Program-made: the position numbers and the translations under genes
Shown: positions 9,423-22,156 of the stretch, in pieces
How positions within the stretch are numbered: the first letter of the stretch is position 1
How the letters are laid out: every line of letters starts with the position of its first letter
Notes under the pieces: model-generated
What the model was told of the DNA's origin: nothing
The model's input: the letters and a program-made list of their open reading frames with translations, nothing else
Database searches by the model: none
Assembly (NCBI GenBank): GCA_002835675.1
Contig: PIZR01000002.1
Span: forward strand, 408,278 to 472,277
DNA length: 64,000 nucleotides
Source: Bacillus sp. BA3
Lineage (GTDB): Bacteria > Bacillota > Bacilli > Bacillales > DSM-1321
Direction of reading: 5' to 3'

Positions 9423-9462
9423 AAAATGTGAGCTGACACATAAAGTGCCTAGCTCACATTTT
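9423..9462 (-). terminator. Terminator after yqfL
   Basis: The 12-bp hairpin AAAATGTGAGCT / AGCTCACATTTT lies 22 bases past the yqfL stop. Its T-tract is short and is part of the 3' arm. Confidence 0.75.
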
Positions 9463-9483
9463 GATTTGCCTTAATTATAAGTA

Positions 9484-10293
9484 TTAACGGTTTTTGTTTT
9501 GAAGGATATTGATTATCAAATTGGCTGTTTCTTCAACAGCTTTATTGGTTACATCAATAATAGGACAGTTCAACCTTGATATGATTGTATCAAAGTATGT
9601 CAATTCTTCTTTTATACGCTCCACATTTGCATAAATCGCATGATCATTAAGCCCAAGCGACTTTAATCGTTCTTTACGAATATGGTTCAGTTTTTCCGGA
9701 CTGATCTTTAATCCAATGCATTTTTCAGGAGGTACCAGGAACAGCTCTTCTGGAGGTTCCACTTCAGGCACTAAAGGTACGTTAGCCACCTTATAGCGTT
9801 TGTGGGCTAAATACTGTGATAACGGCGTTTTTGAAGTGCGTGAAACACCGACAAGGACGATATCAGCACGTAATATGCCCCGAGGGTCACGTCCATCATC
9901 ATATTTTACAGCAAATTCAATGGCTTCCACACGCTTGAAATAGTCATCATCCAGCTTTCTTACAAGACCAGGTTCATTAAGCGGCCCTTTTGGCGCCCTT
10001 TCCTCAAGGATGTCCATGAGCGGCCCTAAAATGTCATAAGCAGACAGGTTTTCTTTCTCGACCTGTGCTTTCATATACGCTCTAATAGCTGGCTTCACAA
10101 GAGTATAAGCAATGATTGCCCCATCCAACTTAGCCAGTGATATCACTTCATCCACGTTTTGTTCATCTTCAATATACGGAATTCTCTTTATGGAAAATGC
10201 AGATCCCGAGAACTGGCTTGCAGCGGCTTTTGTAACCAATTCCGCTGTTTCCCCTACCGAATCCGATACAACATATATAATAGAACCGTTCAT
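9484..10293 (-). CDS. yqfL: Pyruvate phosphate dikinase regulatory-type protein YqfL
   Basis: DUF299 family, the ADP-dependent kinase/Pi-dependent phosphorylase type that controls pyruvate phosphate dikinase in other organisms. The family start [16 protein letters not shown], the P-loop-like [11 protein letters not shown] and the conserved KADIV/RADIV and [11 protein letters not shown] segments are present. The frame reaches 10335 and would overlap ccpN; the start at 10293 gives 269 residues, matching the family, with GGAG just before it. An ATG at 10305 is an alternative. In B. subtilis YqfL acts with its neighbour CcpN in gluconeogenic control, and the same pair is kept here. Confidence 0.88.
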   Translation of the reverse strand: MNGSIIYVVSDSVGETAELVTKAAASQFSGSAFSIKRIPYIEDEQNVDEVISLAKLDGAIIAYTLVKPAIRAYMKAQVEKENLSAYDILGPLMDILEERAPKGPLNEPGLVRKLDDDYFKRVEAIEFAVKYDDGRDPRGILRADIVLVGVSRTSKTPLSQYLAHKRYKVANVPLVPEVEPPEELFLVPPEKCIGLKISPEKLNHIRKERLKSLGLNDHAIYANVERIKEELTYFDTIISRLNCPIIDVTNKAVEETANLIINILQNKNR

Positions 10294-10321
10294 ATTCTCC
10301 GTCATTCCTTTTGCAAGCCCC

Positions 10322-10960
10322 CTAATAGCCTTCATCAGCCAAAGCTACGAATGCTTTCGTAATATTGGTTTTTGTAATTCTTCCAATTACTTCATAGCCT
10401 TTTTCTGTGTCTTTGACGACCGGTAATGAGTCGATTTGTTTATCAATCAATTTCTTGGCCACATCAATCAAAAGGTCTTCTTTTGAACACATTGTAATAT
10501 TGGGCATCCTAGTCATGATGATATTGACTGGAATGGAGTTAAGCTCTTGTTTCCCAATACTCGCACGCAACAAGTCTTTCCTTGATAAGACACCAACAAG
10601 CAATGCATGCTTATCGACCACGAACATTGTTCCGACATCTTCCAAAAACATCATGACGATTGCATCATATACGGAAATGCCCTCGTCAACAACGACGGGT
10701 ATCGATTGGTAGTCTCGTACATAAAGATGGTTAAGGCTATCGGTCAAAAGCTGTGTACCTGACCTGCCTGTATAAAAATACCCCACTCGCGGCCTGGCAT
10801 CAAGAAAACCCGCCATCGTTAAAATGGCTAGATCTGGACGAAGTGTCGCCCTGGTAAGGTTCAATCTATCCGCAATATGTTCTCCAGTAATCGGTCCGTT
10901 TTCTTTTACAATTTGTAAAATTTGCTCCTGACGCTTATTCAATTGGATTATAATCACCAC
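10322..10960 (-). CDS. ccpN: Gluconeogenesis repressor CcpN
   Basis: A 212-residue transcription factor. Residues 6-60 form a winged helix-turn-helix ([19 protein letters not shown]) and residues 75-210 hold two CBS domains, which in CcpN sense ATP and ADP. In B. subtilis it represses gapB and pckA when glucose is present. It precedes yqfL with the genes nearly touching. The frame opens with two GTG codons in a row (10960 and 10957) behind a G-rich stretch; the exact start is not certain, and no ATG is available close by. B. subtilis name yqzB. Confidence 0.9.
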   Translation of the reverse strand: MVIIIQLNKRQEQILQIVKENGPITGEHIADRLNLTRATLRPDLAILTMAGFLDARPRVGYFYTGRSGTQLLTDSLNHLYVRDYQSIPVVVDEGISVYDAIVMMFLEDVGTMFVVDKHALLVGVLSRKDLLRASIGKQELNSIPVNIIMTRMPNITMCSKEDLLIDVAKKLIDKQIDSLPVVKDTEKGYEVIGRITKTNITKAFVALADEGY

Positions 10961-11068
10961 CCCACTGCTTTCGCAGAGTAAAGTAACAAAAGTTATTCAT
11001 TTAATAATTATATACTAAATTATTTAATAAGGGCATTTTTGTCCTATTTATTGACCATTATCTTTTTA

Positions 11069-11104
11069 AGAAATCGGAAACCCTATTTAAAGTGTTTCCG
11101 ATTT
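11069..11104 (-). terminator. Terminator after glyS
   Basis: AAATCGGAAAC pairs with GTTTCCGATTT across a 12-base loop, 17 bases past the glyS stop, with TTCTTAAAAA beyond on the minus strand. It is a moderate terminator. Confidence 0.65.
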
Positions 11105-11120
11105 CCATACATCCCTTCGA

Positions 11121-13190
11121 TCATGTAAGGATGATTTTATTCATGGCAGCAAAACCTGCAACCAAATCACTGATTTCCTTCATTAAGGATAAACGGTTAT
11201 TACGGATTGCTTCATCATCTGCCATGACCATTGTATTCTCGAAATACGACTCTATTTCCGATTGAAGCGAAACAAGCTGTTCAAACCGCTCATTCTCATC
11301 TCTAGATTCCATATAACGGATTGCCACTTTTTTATATTTTACATATAACGCATTTTCTTGATCATTTTCAAAGGCAGAAGGATCAACTGTCACCTTATTG
11401 TCACATTTAACGGCAATGTTCATGACCCGACTTAATGCTTCCAGGCTTTCTTTAAACCCTGCTTCGTCCTTTTTAGCATCCAAGACATGTGCACGTTCCA
11501 CGATAGAGTGGATATAACCGATCTCATTGAACAGAACTGCATCAATCAAATCGTAACGGATTCGCTGTTCTTGAAGCAGGTGTTTGACACGCGCTTTAAA
11601 GAACGTGAACATATCCGCTTTAACTTCTTCAAGATCACGATTTAAGATGCCTTTTGATTCCAGTCCTTTAAGGCCTAAAACAATAAGCTCATCTAGTGAA
11701 ATATTCCATTTCTTCTCCGCTAGGATTTGGACGACACCGCTCGCCTGCCTTCTTAATGCGTAAGGATCCTGGGAACCGGTCGGAATGACGCCAATAGCGA
11801 AGAATGAAGACAAAGTATCAATTTTTTCAGCTAAACTCACAACCGCACCAATGACTGAAGGCGGTACATTGTCATCCGCATGTCTTGGCATATAATGTTC
11901 ATTGATAGCCGCGGCCACTTCTTTGGCTTCACCTTTTAAGAGCGCATATTTTTCACCCATATACCCTTGCAATTCAGGGAATTCATAAACCATTTGACTC
12001 ACCAAATCGAACTTGGCAATTGCCGCTGTCCGAAGCGCCATTTCTTTTTCCGCCTTTAAATTCAAAGCATCCGCAAGGTCACCCGTCAGAGCAGTTACCC
12101 GTGCAGTTTTCTCGGCTAATGTACCGATCTCTTCATGATAAACGATGCTGTCAAGCTTTTTCAAAGCATCCGAAATCTCTTTTTTCTGATCCTCTTTATA
12201 GAAGAATGCTGCATCAGATAGGCGGGCACGCAATACTTTTTCATTACCTTTAGAAACCTTATCCAAATGGCGGTCATCGCCGTTACGCACGGTTACAAAG
12301 TGAGCAAGCAGTTTCCCGTCCTGATCTTTAACAGGGAAATAACGTTGATGTTCCTTCATCGATGTGATAAGCACCTCAGCTGGAAGCTCAAGGAATTCTT
12401 CTTCAAAATTTCCAAATAACACCGTTGGATACTCTACCAAATTATTGACTTCTTCAAGCAGATCTTCATCGACTGGGATGATCCAGCCTTTCTCCTGCTC
12501 AAGCTCTTTAATCTGATCCAATATAACTTGCCGGCGTTTATCTGGATTCGCCATAACAAATTGTTCTTTTAGCGTATCTTCGTACAGTTCCGGCAGTTCG
12601 ATGCTAGCGCTATCGCCCAAGAAACGGTGTCCTTTTGTTTCACGGCCCGTTTCCACATCAGCAATGCTGAATGGCACAATGTCATTGCCGAATAAGGCAA
12701 TCAGCCATTTAATCGGACGGACGAAGCGGAGCTCCTGATTGGCCCAACGCATATTTTTCGGAAACGTCATGCCGCTGATGATTTCAGCAAGCTCAGATAA
12801 AAGCTGAACGGTCTGCTGTCCTTTTATGAATTTATTCACATGGACATATTCCACACCCTTGAGTTCTTTAAAATAAATGTCCTCTGAAGTCATTCCTTGA
12901 CCCCTGACGAATCCCAATGCCGCTTTAGACCAGTTGCCTTCGCTGTCCAAAGCGATTTTCTTAGCCGGACCTTTTGCTTCTTCTTCGATATCCTTTTGGG
13001 ACTCTTCCACGTCTTTCACCAGTACGGCCAAACGTCTTGGTGTGGAAAAAGCTTCAACCGTTCCGAATTCAATCGCTTTTTCCTTTAGCCATTGCTGCAC
13101 CTTATCTGACAACTGTTTCATTGATGCTGTCACAAAACGGGCAGGCAGCTCTTCCAATCCAATCTCCAATAACAAATCACGCTTGCTCAT
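11121..13190 (-). CDS. glyS: Glycyl-tRNA synthetase beta subunit
   Basis: The 689-residue beta chain of the two-subunit (alpha2beta2) bacterial glycyl-tRNA synthetase, needed for tRNA binding and aminoacylation. The start [14 protein letters not shown], the central HD-like region with [14 protein letters not shown] and the C-terminal anticodon-binding DALR-like part are all typical, and length is normal. The 5' end overlaps the end of glyQ by 14 bases, so the two are co-translated. Expression is expected to follow the T-box leader ahead of glyQ. Confidence 0.96.
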   Translation of the reverse strand: MSKRDLLLEIGLEELPARFVTASMKQLSDKVQQWLKEKAIEFGTVEAFSTPRRLAVLVKDVEESQKDIEEEAKGPAKKIALDSEGNWSKAALGFVRGQGMTSEDIYFKELKGVEYVHVNKFIKGQQTVQLLSELAEIISGMTFPKNMRWANQELRFVRPIKWLIALFGNDIVPFSIADVETGRETKGHRFLGDSASIELPELYEDTLKEQFVMANPDKRRQVILDQIKELEQEKGWIIPVDEDLLEEVNNLVEYPTVLFGNFEEEFLELPAEVLITSMKEHQRYFPVKDQDGKLLAHFVTVRNGDDRHLDKVSKGNEKVLRARLSDAAFFYKEDQKKEISDALKKLDSIVYHEEIGTLAEKTARVTALTGDLADALNLKAEKEMALRTAAIAKFDLVSQMVYEFPELQGYMGEKYALLKGEAKEVAAAINEHYMPRHADDNVPPSVIGAVVSLAEKIDTLSSFFAIGVIPTGSQDPYALRRQASGVVQILAEKKWNISLDELIVLGLKGLESKGILNRDLEEVKADMFTFFKARVKHLLQEQRIRYDLIDAVLFNEIGYIHSIVERAHVLDAKKDEAGFKESLEALSRVMNIAVKCDNKVTVDPSAFENDQENALYVKYKKVAIRYMESRDENERFEQLVSLQSEIESYFENTMVMADDEAIRNNRLSLMKEISDLVAGFAAMNKIILT

Positions 13191-14073
13191 TTGTATTCTC
13201 CCCTTTCACTTTCAGAATCGGGAAGCCTAATTTTTCCCGCTCTTCATAGAAGGTCTTGGCAACCTTGCGCGCTAGGTTACGGCACCGGGCAATATAACCC
13301 GTTCTTTCCGTCACCGAGATGGCACCTTTGGCATCCAAAAGGTTAAATGTATGTGAACATTTCAAAACATAATCATATGCGGGATGTACAAGACCTTCTT
13401 CCATTTGGCGATGCGCTTCCTTTTCATACATCGTGAAAAGCTGAAACAGCATATCAAGGTCGGAGGTTTCGAACGTATATTTCGAATGTTCGTATTCCGG
13501 CTGTCCAAATATATCCCGAACTGTGAATCCATCTGTCCATTCCAGGTCAAATACGTTTTCCTTATCTTGAATGTATGAAGCGAGACGTTCGATCCCGTAT
13601 GTAATTTCCACGGAAACCGGCTTGCACTCAAGACCGCCCACTTGTTGGAAATATGTAAATTGCGTTATTTCCATTCCATCAAGCCAAACTTCCCAACCGA
13701 GACCGGCACACCCTAGTGATGGGTTTTCCCAGTTGTCCTCCACAAAGCGAATATCATGCTCAAGCGGATTTATCCCTAAAGCGCGTAAAGAATCCAAATA
13801 TAATTCTTGGATATTGTCAGGCGACGGCTTCATGATCACTTGGAACTGATGGTGCTGATACAGTCGGTTAGGGTTCTCACCATAACGACCGTCAGCAGGA
13901 CGGCGTGATGGCTCCAAGTAAGCAACGCTCCAAGGCTCAGGTCCAATGGCTCTCAGGAACGTGTATGGGCTCATCGTTCCTGCCCCTTTCTCGACATCAT
14001 AAGCATTCATCAATATGCAGCCTTGTTCAGACCAATGCTTTTGTAACGTTAAAATCATATTTTGAATATTCAT
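13177..14073 (-). CDS. glyQ: Glycyl-tRNA synthetase alpha subunit
   Basis: The 298-residue catalytic alpha chain of class II glycyl-tRNA synthetase, forming glycyl-adenylate. Class II motifs are seen in [15 protein letters not shown] and [17 protein letters not shown] (residues 34-70), and the family end LGFPILKV is present. The start follows CCTGGAGGTGTACG. It is the first gene of glyQ-glyS, 70 bases behind the terminator arm of a T-box leader, so it should be switched on when uncharged tRNA-Gly accumulates. Confidence 0.97.
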   Translation of the reverse strand: MNIQNMILTLQKHWSEQGCILMNAYDVEKGAGTMSPYTFLRAIGPEPWSVAYLEPSRRPADGRYGENPNRLYQHHQFQVIMKPSPDNIQELYLDSLRALGINPLEHDIRFVEDNWENPSLGCAGLGWEVWLDGMEITQFTYFQQVGGLECKPVSVEITYGIERLASYIQDKENVFDLEWTDGFTVRDIFGQPEYEHSKYTFETSDLDMLFQLFTMYEKEAHRQMEEGLVHPAYDYVLKCSHTFNLLDAKGAISVTERTGYIARCRNLARKVAKTFYEEREKLGFPILKVKGENTNEQA

Positions 14074-14143
14074 CGTACACCTCCAGGTTATTTAAAACGG
14101 CTCTTTTTAAAATCAGGTCGGAACCCATCACATTTGGGCAAAC

Positions 14144-14360
14144 AAAAAACTCCCGTCCCTATGCGAAATGCATAGGGACGAGAGTATACCCGCGGTTCCA
14201 CCCTAATTGCCGTTTATAAAACGGCCTCTTTTCAAAGCAACATGCTCCGGAAACGCCCTTCCCTGTAAATCCATATCCCGGCTTCCACCGTCCCGGGTTC
14301 GCTTTTTATGGAGAATGACAGATACTCTTTTCCATCAACGCAATCTTCTTATTTTGATGT
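14144..14360 (-). promoter_or_regulatory. T-box riboswitch leader of glyQS
   Basis: On the minus strand the leader holds a stem I region with an AG-rich loop, the T-box core AGGGTGGAACCGCGGG (14204-14189), and a strong terminator whose 16-bp arms (14170-14185 with 14149-14164) are followed by TTTTTTG. The codon GGC at 14257-14255, followed by G, sits where the specifier is expected and decodes glycine. Uncharged tRNA-Gly should stabilise the antiterminator. Confidence 0.9.
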
Positions 14361-14365
14361 TTAGA

Positions 14366-14394
14366 ATTTTATACAAACTAACAAGGAATGTCAA
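14366..14394 (-). promoter_or_regulatory. Sigma-A promoter of glyQS
   Basis: A perfect TTGACA (14394-14389) and TAAAAT (14371-14366) are 17 bases apart on the minus strand, just ahead of the T-box leader and 12 bases past the recO stop. Confidence 0.88.
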
Positions 14395-14405
14395 TAGGTC
14401 AGATC

Positions 14406-15158
14406 CTAAAACATATCTTTCATCGTATCAATCTGATTCAGGAACTTTTTTGATTTCAAGTTCAGACCTGAATATTCCTCATAATAAGCATCGATGATCT
14501 TTCGCAGTTCTTTTTTCGTTTCAGGCTTGACGGAAATGTTTCCGAGCCTTGATAAATCGAAATAATAAAAGATTCGCAGCAATTTGACGGCTGCAGCTGA
14601 AATTTTATAATGATAAGGGTCTTTCCCCAGGCAGCGGTGACAGATAAAGCCCGCTTCCCGAAGCGAGAAGGAGAATTCCCCTTCCGTTTCACCACATACA
14701 GCACATTGATTCAGCACTGGGTTAATCCCATTGACGGGCAGCATCTTCATTTCAAAAATGAATTTCAATACCTCTGCGTCATATTCTTCGTTTATGTAAT
14801 GCAAGGTTTGCGAAAGCAACTCATACAAATATGGATTCGGTTTCTTATCCTCGACACTTTTATCAAGCAATTCAACAATATAAGAAGCATAAGCAGTGGC
14901 AAAAAGATCCTCCCTTATGAAACGGAGTGAATCGACCATTTCGCCTTGCTGAAGACTTCCGAGTCCGGTTGATGTAGTTACAAGAAAATACCCGGAGCAA
15001 AAAAGCTGTGTGACGGCAGAAAGCCTGCTGTTAGGTTTACTGGCCCCTCTAGCCATAACGCCGATTTTTCCTAGCTCACGGGTATATATAGTAATGATTT
15101 TGTTATTTTCTCCATATGCAGTTCGCCTTATGACAATGCCCTCACATTTTTGGAGCAT
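14406..15158 (-). CDS. recO: DNA repair protein RecO
   Basis: Recombination mediator that loads RecA on SSB-coated DNA in the RecFOR pathway. The 250-residue protein has the N-terminal OB fold ([21 protein letters not shown], residues 6-27), a helical middle, and a zinc-binding knuckle with Cys152, Cys155, Cys173 and Cys176. It follows era and yqzL on the same strand, the usual Bacillus order. Its stop is only 12 bases before the glyQS promoter. Confidence 0.94.
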   Translation of the reverse strand: MLQKCEGIVIRRTAYGENNKIITIYTRELGKIGVMARGASKPNSRLSAVTQLFCSGYFLVTTSTGLGSLQQGEMVDSLRFIREDLFATAYASYIVELLDKSVEDKKPNPYLYELLSQTLHYINEEYDAEVLKFIFEMKMLPVNGINPVLNQCAVCGETEGEFSFSLREAGFICHRCLGKDPYHYKISAAAVKLLRIFYYFDLSRLGNISVKPETKKELRKIIDAYYEEYSGLNLKSKKFLNQIDTMKDMF

Positions 15159-15191
15159 ACCAAGACACCACCCATGCTCGCCAAGGCTAAC

Positions 15192-15335
15192 CTATGAAAC
15201 AGGAAAATCAATTTCTGCTAGCTCATCATTCAATACCAAGTGTCTTTCTTGTCTTTCGACTTCTATCTCCTTAAACAGCAAATAGGTGTCCACATTACCT
15301 GTTTCAGAGAATAATTCCCAGGTAAAATCCAACAT
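15192..15335 (-). CDS. yqzL: Small conserved protein YqzL
   Basis: A 47-residue protein recognised as YqzL by its start MLDFTWELFSETGN and the YLLFKE segment, and by position between era and recO exactly as in B. subtilis. AAAGGTGGG lies 7 bases before the ATG. It is acidic and has no membrane segment. Function unknown. Confidence 0.9.
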   Translation of the reverse strand: MLDFTWELFSETGNVDTYLLFKEIEVERQERHLVLNDELAEIDFPVS

Positions 15336-15434
15336 ATAAAGCCCACCTTTCATTTTTAACTAGCAATATGAATATCCGACCATATGATTAGCTTGACCGT
15401 TTTCCAAACTTTCATGACGCGTAAATTTTGTTAA

Positions 15435-16794
<1,360 letters not shown>

Positions 16795-17172
16795 CTACAG
16801 GCCAAACTTGGGCAAAAATATAATCAATCCAACTATTATAGAAAATATAGCATATATGAATACAGCTCCGGCTGCAATATCTTTTGCCTGCTTGGCAAGC
16901 GGATGGATTTGATCCGTTACCAGGTCCACTACCCTTTCAATCGCTGAATTAACGAGCTCCAAGGTAATCGTGCCGGCTATGGCCGCTAAAATGAAAAGCC
17001 ACTCCATCCCATTCAATGAGAAGTACCAACCAAAGAATACGACGATGACCGTTAACATGAAATGAATCTTGATATTGCGTTCAGTCCGAACAGCCTCCAA
17101 AATTCCCTGACAGGCAAAAGAGAAACTTTTTAATAAAGGATACCTTTTTTTACCCTTCTCTTGAAAGTCCAT
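16795..17172 (-). CDS. dgkA: Undecaprenol kinase / diacylglycerol kinase family protein
   Basis: A 125-residue integral membrane kinase of the small DgkA family; in Gram-positive bacteria these phosphorylate undecaprenol to recycle the cell-wall carrier lipid. Three hydrophobic helices lie at about 38-54, 56-75 and 98-120, and the catalytic helix has [13 protein letters not shown]. It overlaps the 3' end of ybeY by 23 bases and precedes cdd. Substrate preference is inferred from the family, not from sequence. Confidence 0.9.
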   Translation of the reverse strand: MDFQEKGKKRYPLLKSFSFACQGILEAVRTERNIKIHFMLTVIVVFFGWYFSLNGMEWLFILAAIAGTITLELVNSAIERVVDLVTDQIHPLAKQAKDIAAGAVFIYAIFSIIVGLIIFLPKFGL

Positions 17173-17626
17173 ATTCTTCCAAGATCTCCTTTTGTTTTGT
17201 GAACATCACTTTTTCATCTTCTTCATTCATATGGTCAAATCCTAATAAGTGAAGAAAACCATGCAGAGCTAAAAATCCAAGTTCCCGGTCAAATGAATGA
17301 CCATATTCTTCAGCCTGTTCTTTCGTGCGTTCAATGGAAATGATGATATCCCCTAACATGCGGGGCATTTCGGCCCCGACAATTTCCACTTCATCTTCTC
17401 CCATTTCTTCAAGTGCAAAAGAAATGACATCTGTAGCTGAATCTTTATTACGATATTCTTTATTGATTTCCCGAATCCTATCATTGTCAACAAATGTAAC
17501 AGACAGCTCGGTGTCTTTTTCAATGTTTTCTTTTCTTGCCGCAAATTGCAGAATGCTTTCAACAAGGTGCTGAGCTTCCTCCGTTACTTCGTTCGTTTCA
17601 TCCATTAAATCGATAGCTAAAATCAT
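17150..17626 (-). CDS. ybeY: Endoribonuclease YbeY
   Basis: Zinc-dependent RNase for 16S rRNA 3' maturation and 70S quality control. The 158-residue protein has the hallmark [11 protein letters not shown] with metal ligands His122, His126 and His132, and the preceding DATDVISF-like segment (ATDVISFAL). It overlaps pgpH by four bases (ATGA) and dgkA by 23, so pgpH-ybeY-dgkA are coupled. B. subtilis name yqfG. Confidence 0.94.
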   Translation of the reverse strand: MILAIDLMDETNEVTEEAQHLVESILQFAARKENIEKDTELSVTFVDNDRIREINKEYRNKDSATDVISFALEEMGEDEVEIVGAEMPRMLGDIIISIERTKEQAEEYGHSFDRELGFLALHGFLHLLGFDHMNEEDEKVMFTKQKEILEEYGLSREG

Positions 17627-19797
17627 TCTTTCACCTTCTGTCCTAATTTATCCGACTCCGGATATTCAATCCTGGAGTGGAAGATACCATTAAGCGATTC
17701 ACATAAGGAATGCTTCACGATACTCAATTCTCTCATAGTAATGTCACATTCATCAAATTGACCATCAGAAATCCTGTCCTGAATGATGAAACTTACCAGT
17801 TCTTCAATCTTCTCCGGCGTTGGGTGCTTCATCGATCTCACTGCAGCTTCCACACTATCGGCTATGCCGATGACGGCTACTTCCTTCATTACCGCCCTCG
17901 GCCCGGGATAACGGTAGTCCGCTTCGAGTGTGGACTCATCCTGTTTTTTTGCCTTATGGTAGAAAAATTTCAATAAAGTGGTCCCATGATGCTGCTCTGC
18001 AATATCCACAATCTCTTTCGGGAATTTGTGACTGCGAAGCATCTCCCCGCCGTCTACGGCATGGGCAATGATGATATCCCTGCTCGTTTCCGGCTGCAGC
18101 CGATCATGCGGGTTCTCTTCATTCATCTGATTTTCGATGAAGAAATGCGGCCGCTTCGTTTTACCGATATCATGATAATAACTGCCGACCCTTGCCAGCA
18201 ATCCATTCGACCCGATGGCTTCACAAGCCGATTCCGCCAAATTGGCGACCATCACACTATGATGATATGTCCCGGGAGCCTCTATCAAGATCCTTCGAAG
18301 TAATGGATGATTGGGATTCGCTAGCTCGATAAGCTTAATCGATGATAAAATCCCGAAACCAGCCTCGAAAAACGGCAACAGGCCCATTGTCAAAACGGCT
18401 GCACCCACTCCAGAACCCATCGCAGCAGCAGCATAATACAAGTACTCCATTCTAGTATATTGGCTGTCCATAATGAAGATGAGCGAAAAAACAAATGCCA
18501 TATTGATTAAAGCCAATAGCAGCCCTGCTACCAGCACCTTTGATTTGAAATTTGGCCTGGATAAAATGATGATTGCCGTCAATCCCCCGAAAATGATATA
18601 AAGCCCCATCGAGAAATCCAGATTTCCAGGTGTATCACCATTGAATATAATCGTACCATACGAACCTAACAATATGATCATCGCTACCGCTAACCTATCA
18701 TTCAATAATATCTTGATGAGCATCGCCGCCATGGCACCCGGGAAAATGTATTCCAAGTTCGAGTTTTTCAGGTCTGCGAGAATGCTGACTGTTTTCATGG
18801 TAGCCATTGAAAGGATGAAGACAAGACTGAAGATCAATAACTGATTGTACTTGTTATCCTTTTTGGAAATGGAATAGTAGAAAAAGTAATAAAAAGCGGC
18901 AAAAGTCAGGACTATGAATAACAGCAGGCCGATATACGGGTAAATGGTAGACTCCGTATTTAAGAAGCCCGCCAATTCAAGCTGCCTATAAACATCCCTG
19001 TCCACTAATTGATTTTCTTCAACGATGATCTGACCTTGAAGGATCCTGATCGGCTCTACACTTTCAACCGCTTTCCTACGCTGTTCCTCGGTTTTGTCCT
19101 TATCGAAAAATACATTCTGAATGATTGCCGTACGCGCAAGGGAAGTGGAGGCTTTTTTCATATCGCCGCTGATGCTCATATAGCCCAATTCCTCTACAAC
19201 CTTTTTCTTGGCATTTTCGACGTCACTTGCTGCGATTCGGGAGCTCATCACATTATTCACGGCTGTAATGGTTGAATCCTTCGCTATTTTCAACTCATCT
19301 TCATCAGCCTGCACTAATGCAAGGAAAACGGATTCCTCGATATTTTTATTCACTTCATCGGTCAATTTTTCTTTTAATATGGAAACTTTTTGAGCATCCG
19401 TCTTTATTGTCTCTTTTTTATCCTCTTTTTCCTCATCTTCTTTATGATCTTCATCGGGTTGCGTTTCTTTATTCACCTCTATCGCTGAATCGAAAATGGA
19501 TGAAATCAGATCGACTTTATTTTTTGCATATTCTTTTTTTAGAGAATAAACATCCGCCACCTGTTTTGAAATCTCTTCTTTTTCCTGTTCCGTCTTATAG
19601 GTATCTTCCACAGTCTTGGTTGAACGGATCGTTTGTTCAGCAGGCTTAAACAGCTCTACCTGGACCCTTTCCGGCTTAACATTGGAGAACATTAACACAT
19701 AAGCAAACAAACCAAGAATGATGAACAATAGCACTTGAAAAAAGCGATGGACCAACAGCCCTTTTATTTGAGTGAAAAATTTCTGGATACGATTCAA
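17623..19797 (-). CDS. pgpH: Cyclic-di-AMP phosphodiesterase PgpH
   Basis: A 724-residue membrane protein of the 7TM-HD family that degrades c-di-AMP. One helix at about 17-39 is followed by a long extracytoplasmic Glu/Lys-rich region (40-270), six to seven membrane helices (about 285-470), and a cytoplasmic HD domain with the YYHDIGK motif, HAVDGG and EQHHGTTLL. The extracellular part has a striking acidic insert ([14 protein letters not shown], near residues 121-134). First gene of the run to recO; a 190-base gap separates it from phoH, which has its own terminator. Confidence 0.94.
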   Translation of the reverse strand: MNRIQKFFTQIKGLLVHRFFQVLLFIILGLFAYVLMFSNVKPERVQVELFKPAEQTIRSTKTVEDTYKTEQEKEEISKQVADVYSLKKEYAKNKVDLISSIFDSAIEVNKETQPDEDHKEDEEKEDKKETIKTDAQKVSILKEKLTDEVNKNIEESVFLALVQADEDELKIAKDSTITAVNNVMSSRIAASDVENAKKKVVEELGYMSISGDMKKASTSLARTAIIQNVFFDKDKTEEQRRKAVESVEPIRILQGQIIVEENQLVDRDVYRQLELAGFLNTESTIYPYIGLLLFIVLTFAAFYYFFYYSISKKDNKYNQLLIFSLVFILSMATMKTVSILADLKNSNLEYIFPGAMAAMLIKILLNDRLAVAMIILLGSYGTIIFNGDTPGNLDFSMGLYIIFGGLTAIIILSRPNFKSKVLVAGLLLALINMAFVFSLIFIMDSQYTRMEYLYYAAAAMGSGVGAAVLTMGLLPFFEAGFGILSSIKLIELANPNHPLLRRILIEAPGTYHHSVMVANLAESACEAIGSNGLLARVGSYYHDIGKTKRPHFFIENQMNEENPHDRLQPETSRDIIIAHAVDGGEMLRSHKFPKEIVDIAEQHHGTTLLKFFYHKAKKQDESTLEADYRYPGPRAVMKEVAVIGIADSVEAAVRSMKHPTPEKIEELVSFIIQDRISDGQFDECDITMRELSIVKHSLCESLNGIFHSRIEYPESDKLGQKVKE

Positions 19798-19954
19798 GGA
19801 AGGTCCTCCTAATAAAAATGATGTTTATTATTCTAGATATGTAAAATCATAACAGTTTTTATGTGAATTTTCACCTTCGTATTGATAAATGTAAAGCTTC
19901 CTTCATTCCATATCCACTTTTTTACCATAAAGTTTGTAATTTAGACACATCAAG

Positions 19955-19984
19955 AAAAATCCGCCGATTGAAATGGCGGATTTC
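19955..19984 (-). terminator. Terminator after phoH
   Basis: AAATCCGCC / GGCGGATTT with a short loop lies 4 bases past the phoH stop and ends in TTTTTC on the minus strand. Confidence 0.85.
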
Positions 19985-19987
19985 TTC

Positions 19988-20950
19988 TTATGACTTCGCC
20001 TGCTCGTAAGCAGTAATGATTTTGGCGACAAGCGGATGTCTTACAACATCACTTTGTTCAAAATAAACAAAGGAAAGGCCTTTAACATTCTTCAAGATCT
20101 CTTCTACCCTGACAAGACCTGACTTCATGCCTTTTGGAAGGTCAATTTGGGTCCGATCTCCCGTAATGACCATTTTCGATCCGAAACCAAGCCTGGTCAA
20201 GAACATCTTCATTTGGGCTTCCGTCGTATTCTGGGCTTCATCCAATATGACAAAGGCATCTTCAAGCGTACGGCCCCTCATATAAGCCAGAGGAGCTATT
20301 TCGATCGTTCCGCGCTCTATCATCCTCTGCGTCTGTTCCATCCCTAGAAGGTCATGGAGAGCGTCATACAGCGGACGTAGATAAGGATCTACCTTTTCCT
20401 TCAGATCACCAGGCAGAAAACCAAGGCTTTCCCCTGCTTCGACGGCAGGCCGTGTCAGGATGATCCGTTTAACATGTCCATTTTTCAATGCATTGATGGC
20501 CATCACTACAGCTAGATAGGTCTTCCCGGTTCCGGCAGGCCCAATTCCAAATACAAGGTCTTGTTTCTTTATTGCCTGGATATAGTATCTCTGCCCGATT
20601 GTTTTGACTTTAATGGATTTCCCCTTAGCCGTTTTTGCGATTTCCTCATCATATAATTCGCCGAAATACTCCAATGTGCCTTTTCTTGCCAATTCAATTG
20701 CATAAAGCACATCTCTGGAACTGATTGCAATTCCTTTTCTGACCACTGTCAATAATGCCTTGAGGATTTCCTCCCCCATCGTTACCCGCTCGATATCCCC
20801 GGCAACACTCACCGCTTCACCTCGGGTTATGACGGAAATGCCTAGCTCCTCTTCGAGCACTTTTACATTTGAATCTCCATTGCCCAATAAAGCGATCGCT
20901 TCGTTAGGTGATTCTATTTCTAGCTTAATTACTTTCACATCATCTGCCAT
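19988..20950 (-). CDS. phoH: PhoH-like ATPase
   Basis: A 320-residue cytosolic ATPase of the PhoH family. An N-terminal KH-like part (about 10-85) precedes the ATPase domain with Walker A GPAGTGKTY (around 140) and Walker B VILDEAQN. In the cell PhoH proteins are tied to RNA processing and often sit next to ybeY; here pgpH lies between. It starts 3 bases past the stop of sporulation gene yqfD. Confidence 0.93.
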   Translation of the reverse strand: MADDVKVIKLEIESPNEAIALLGNGDSNVKVLEEELGISVITRGEAVSVAGDIERVTMGEEILKALLTVVRKGIAISSRDVLYAIELARKGTLEYFGELYDEEIAKTAKGKSIKVKTIGQRYYIQAIKKQDLVFGIGPAGTGKTYLAVVMAINALKNGHVKRIILTRPAVEAGESLGFLPGDLKEKVDPYLRPLYDALHDLLGMEQTQRMIERGTIEIAPLAYMRGRTLEDAFVILDEAQNTTEAQMKMFLTRLGFGSKMVITGDRTQIDLPKGMKSGLVRVEEILKNVKGLSFVYFEQSDVVRHPLVAKIITAYEQAKS

Positions 20951-20953
20951 TCG

Positions 20954-22141
20954 TTAGTCTCCTTGAATGATTGGCTGTCCAATCGCTATATCTTCAATAA
21001 CTTGGTAATGTATAGATAATTTTACTTTACCATTCTCCATGCTTTCGTGCAAAATTTTTTCTTCGACGATTTCATCTTCCTCTTCCAAATGCTTTTTCAA
21101 TTCAGCTTTAGCCATTTTCCTGCCTTCCTCCACGGCTTCTTTCTCCGTATAACTTCGTACAATATCTTCCTTGCTCCTAAAGGTCACTTGTTTATAGGAA
21201 ATGGGCAGTTCCCATTGAAGAAAGTGAAACGGCCTCATTGTCGTTTCTTTTTCTTGTTTTTCATATCCCGGATCCTTGAAGCCCCATACAGGAAGGGAAA
21301 AGCCCCCCATTTTTAAAAAGTGCCTGCTCGCTTCATCTCCGTTAAAAACAGAAAACTTGGTTTTTAACGGAACTTCCACTTTCGCTTTATACCACGTTTT
21401 CCCTTTTATTACTCCTTGTGCGGATACAATTTCCTGTTTATCCTCTTTTCCAATCCATCCTGAAACAAGAAGCTGTCCCTTTCCTACATAATCATTCACA
21501 TTAACAATAGATTGTCCTTTTTCAACGAACATATCAGTGATGATCGCTTTTTTAGAAGCTACCAAATTCTGCGGAGATGTTTTCTCGACCTCTTTAGGCT
21601 GCCGTTTTTCTACAACCCGAAAATGGTATGTCGTTCCCTTCAGCTCTACCCCTACCCATGTCAATGCACCGATCCGGTCCGACAGCTTACGCTGAATCGT
21701 ATCCACATCATCAACAAAGAATTGCACTTTACCGATCTTCACGCCCATCTTGTCCAATTCTTTCCGGATGGCATGCTCGGTTGCCGGTTTGGCATCTTGA
21801 ACCTCGATGCCCCATACCATATTGGAAAGTACGAATATGCATAGCAGGAAAGCGATTATCCCCGCTAAAAACCCGCTGTTTTTCATGACTCTCTTCAATA
21901 GGAAAGGGAAACCCTTTCCCTGCATGAACTTTACTTTACAATCGCTCTTACGCATGACCTGACGGAGTTTTGGGATATCCCTGATATCCATATGGAAAAT
22001 CAGGGATTCACTTCCGACACGCTTCACTTCCCAGATATGAAGCCCCCTTCTCGTCAGCATATTGATCAGCCGTTCTGCACCTTTGCCATAAGCCTTCACC
22101 TTTACATAGCCTGTATAATAGTTTGTCCATTGGTTTTTCAT
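20954..22141 (-). CDS. yqfD: Sporulation protein YqfD
   Basis: A 395-residue protein of the Bacillus YqfD family, expressed in the mother cell in B. subtilis. A short N-terminal part (1-85) with GLHIWEVKRV is followed by one membrane helix at about 90-112 and a large outer domain related to YqfD/SpoIV-type beta-rich folds, with a Glu/Lys-rich C-terminal region. It follows yqfC by 15 bases. A role in spore formation is known from the family only in general terms. Confidence 0.9.
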   Translation of the reverse strand: MKNQWTNYYTGYVKVKAYGKGAERLINMLTRRGLHIWEVKRVGSESLIFHMDIRDIPKLRQVMRKSDCKVKFMQGKGFPFLLKRVMKNSGFLAGIIAFLLCIFVLSNMVWGIEVQDAKPATEHAIRKELDKMGVKIGKVQFFVDDVDTIQRKLSDRIGALTWVGVELKGTTYHFRVVEKRQPKEVEKTSPQNLVASKKAIITDMFVEKGQSIVNVNDYVGKGQLLVSGWIGKEDKQEIVSAQGVIKGKTWYKAKVEVPLKTKFSVFNGDEASRHFLKMGGFSLPVWGFKDPGYEKQEKETTMRPFHFLQWELPISYKQVTFRSKEDIVRSYTEKEAVEEGRKMAKAELKKHLEEEDEIVEEKILHESMENGKVKLSIHYQVIEDIAIGQPIIQGD

Positions 22142-22156
22142 GGAGACCTCCCGGGA

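Larger units (their letters stand above)
8999..9483. other. Intergenic region upstream of yqxD-dnaG-rpoD
   Basis: About 485 AT-rich bases without a supported gene. It contains the yqfL terminator (9423-9462) and a possible sigma-A promoter (9275-9304) that would give a leader of roughly 270 bases for yqxD. A plus-strand TTGACA at 9197 has no gene to serve. Confidence 0.6.
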
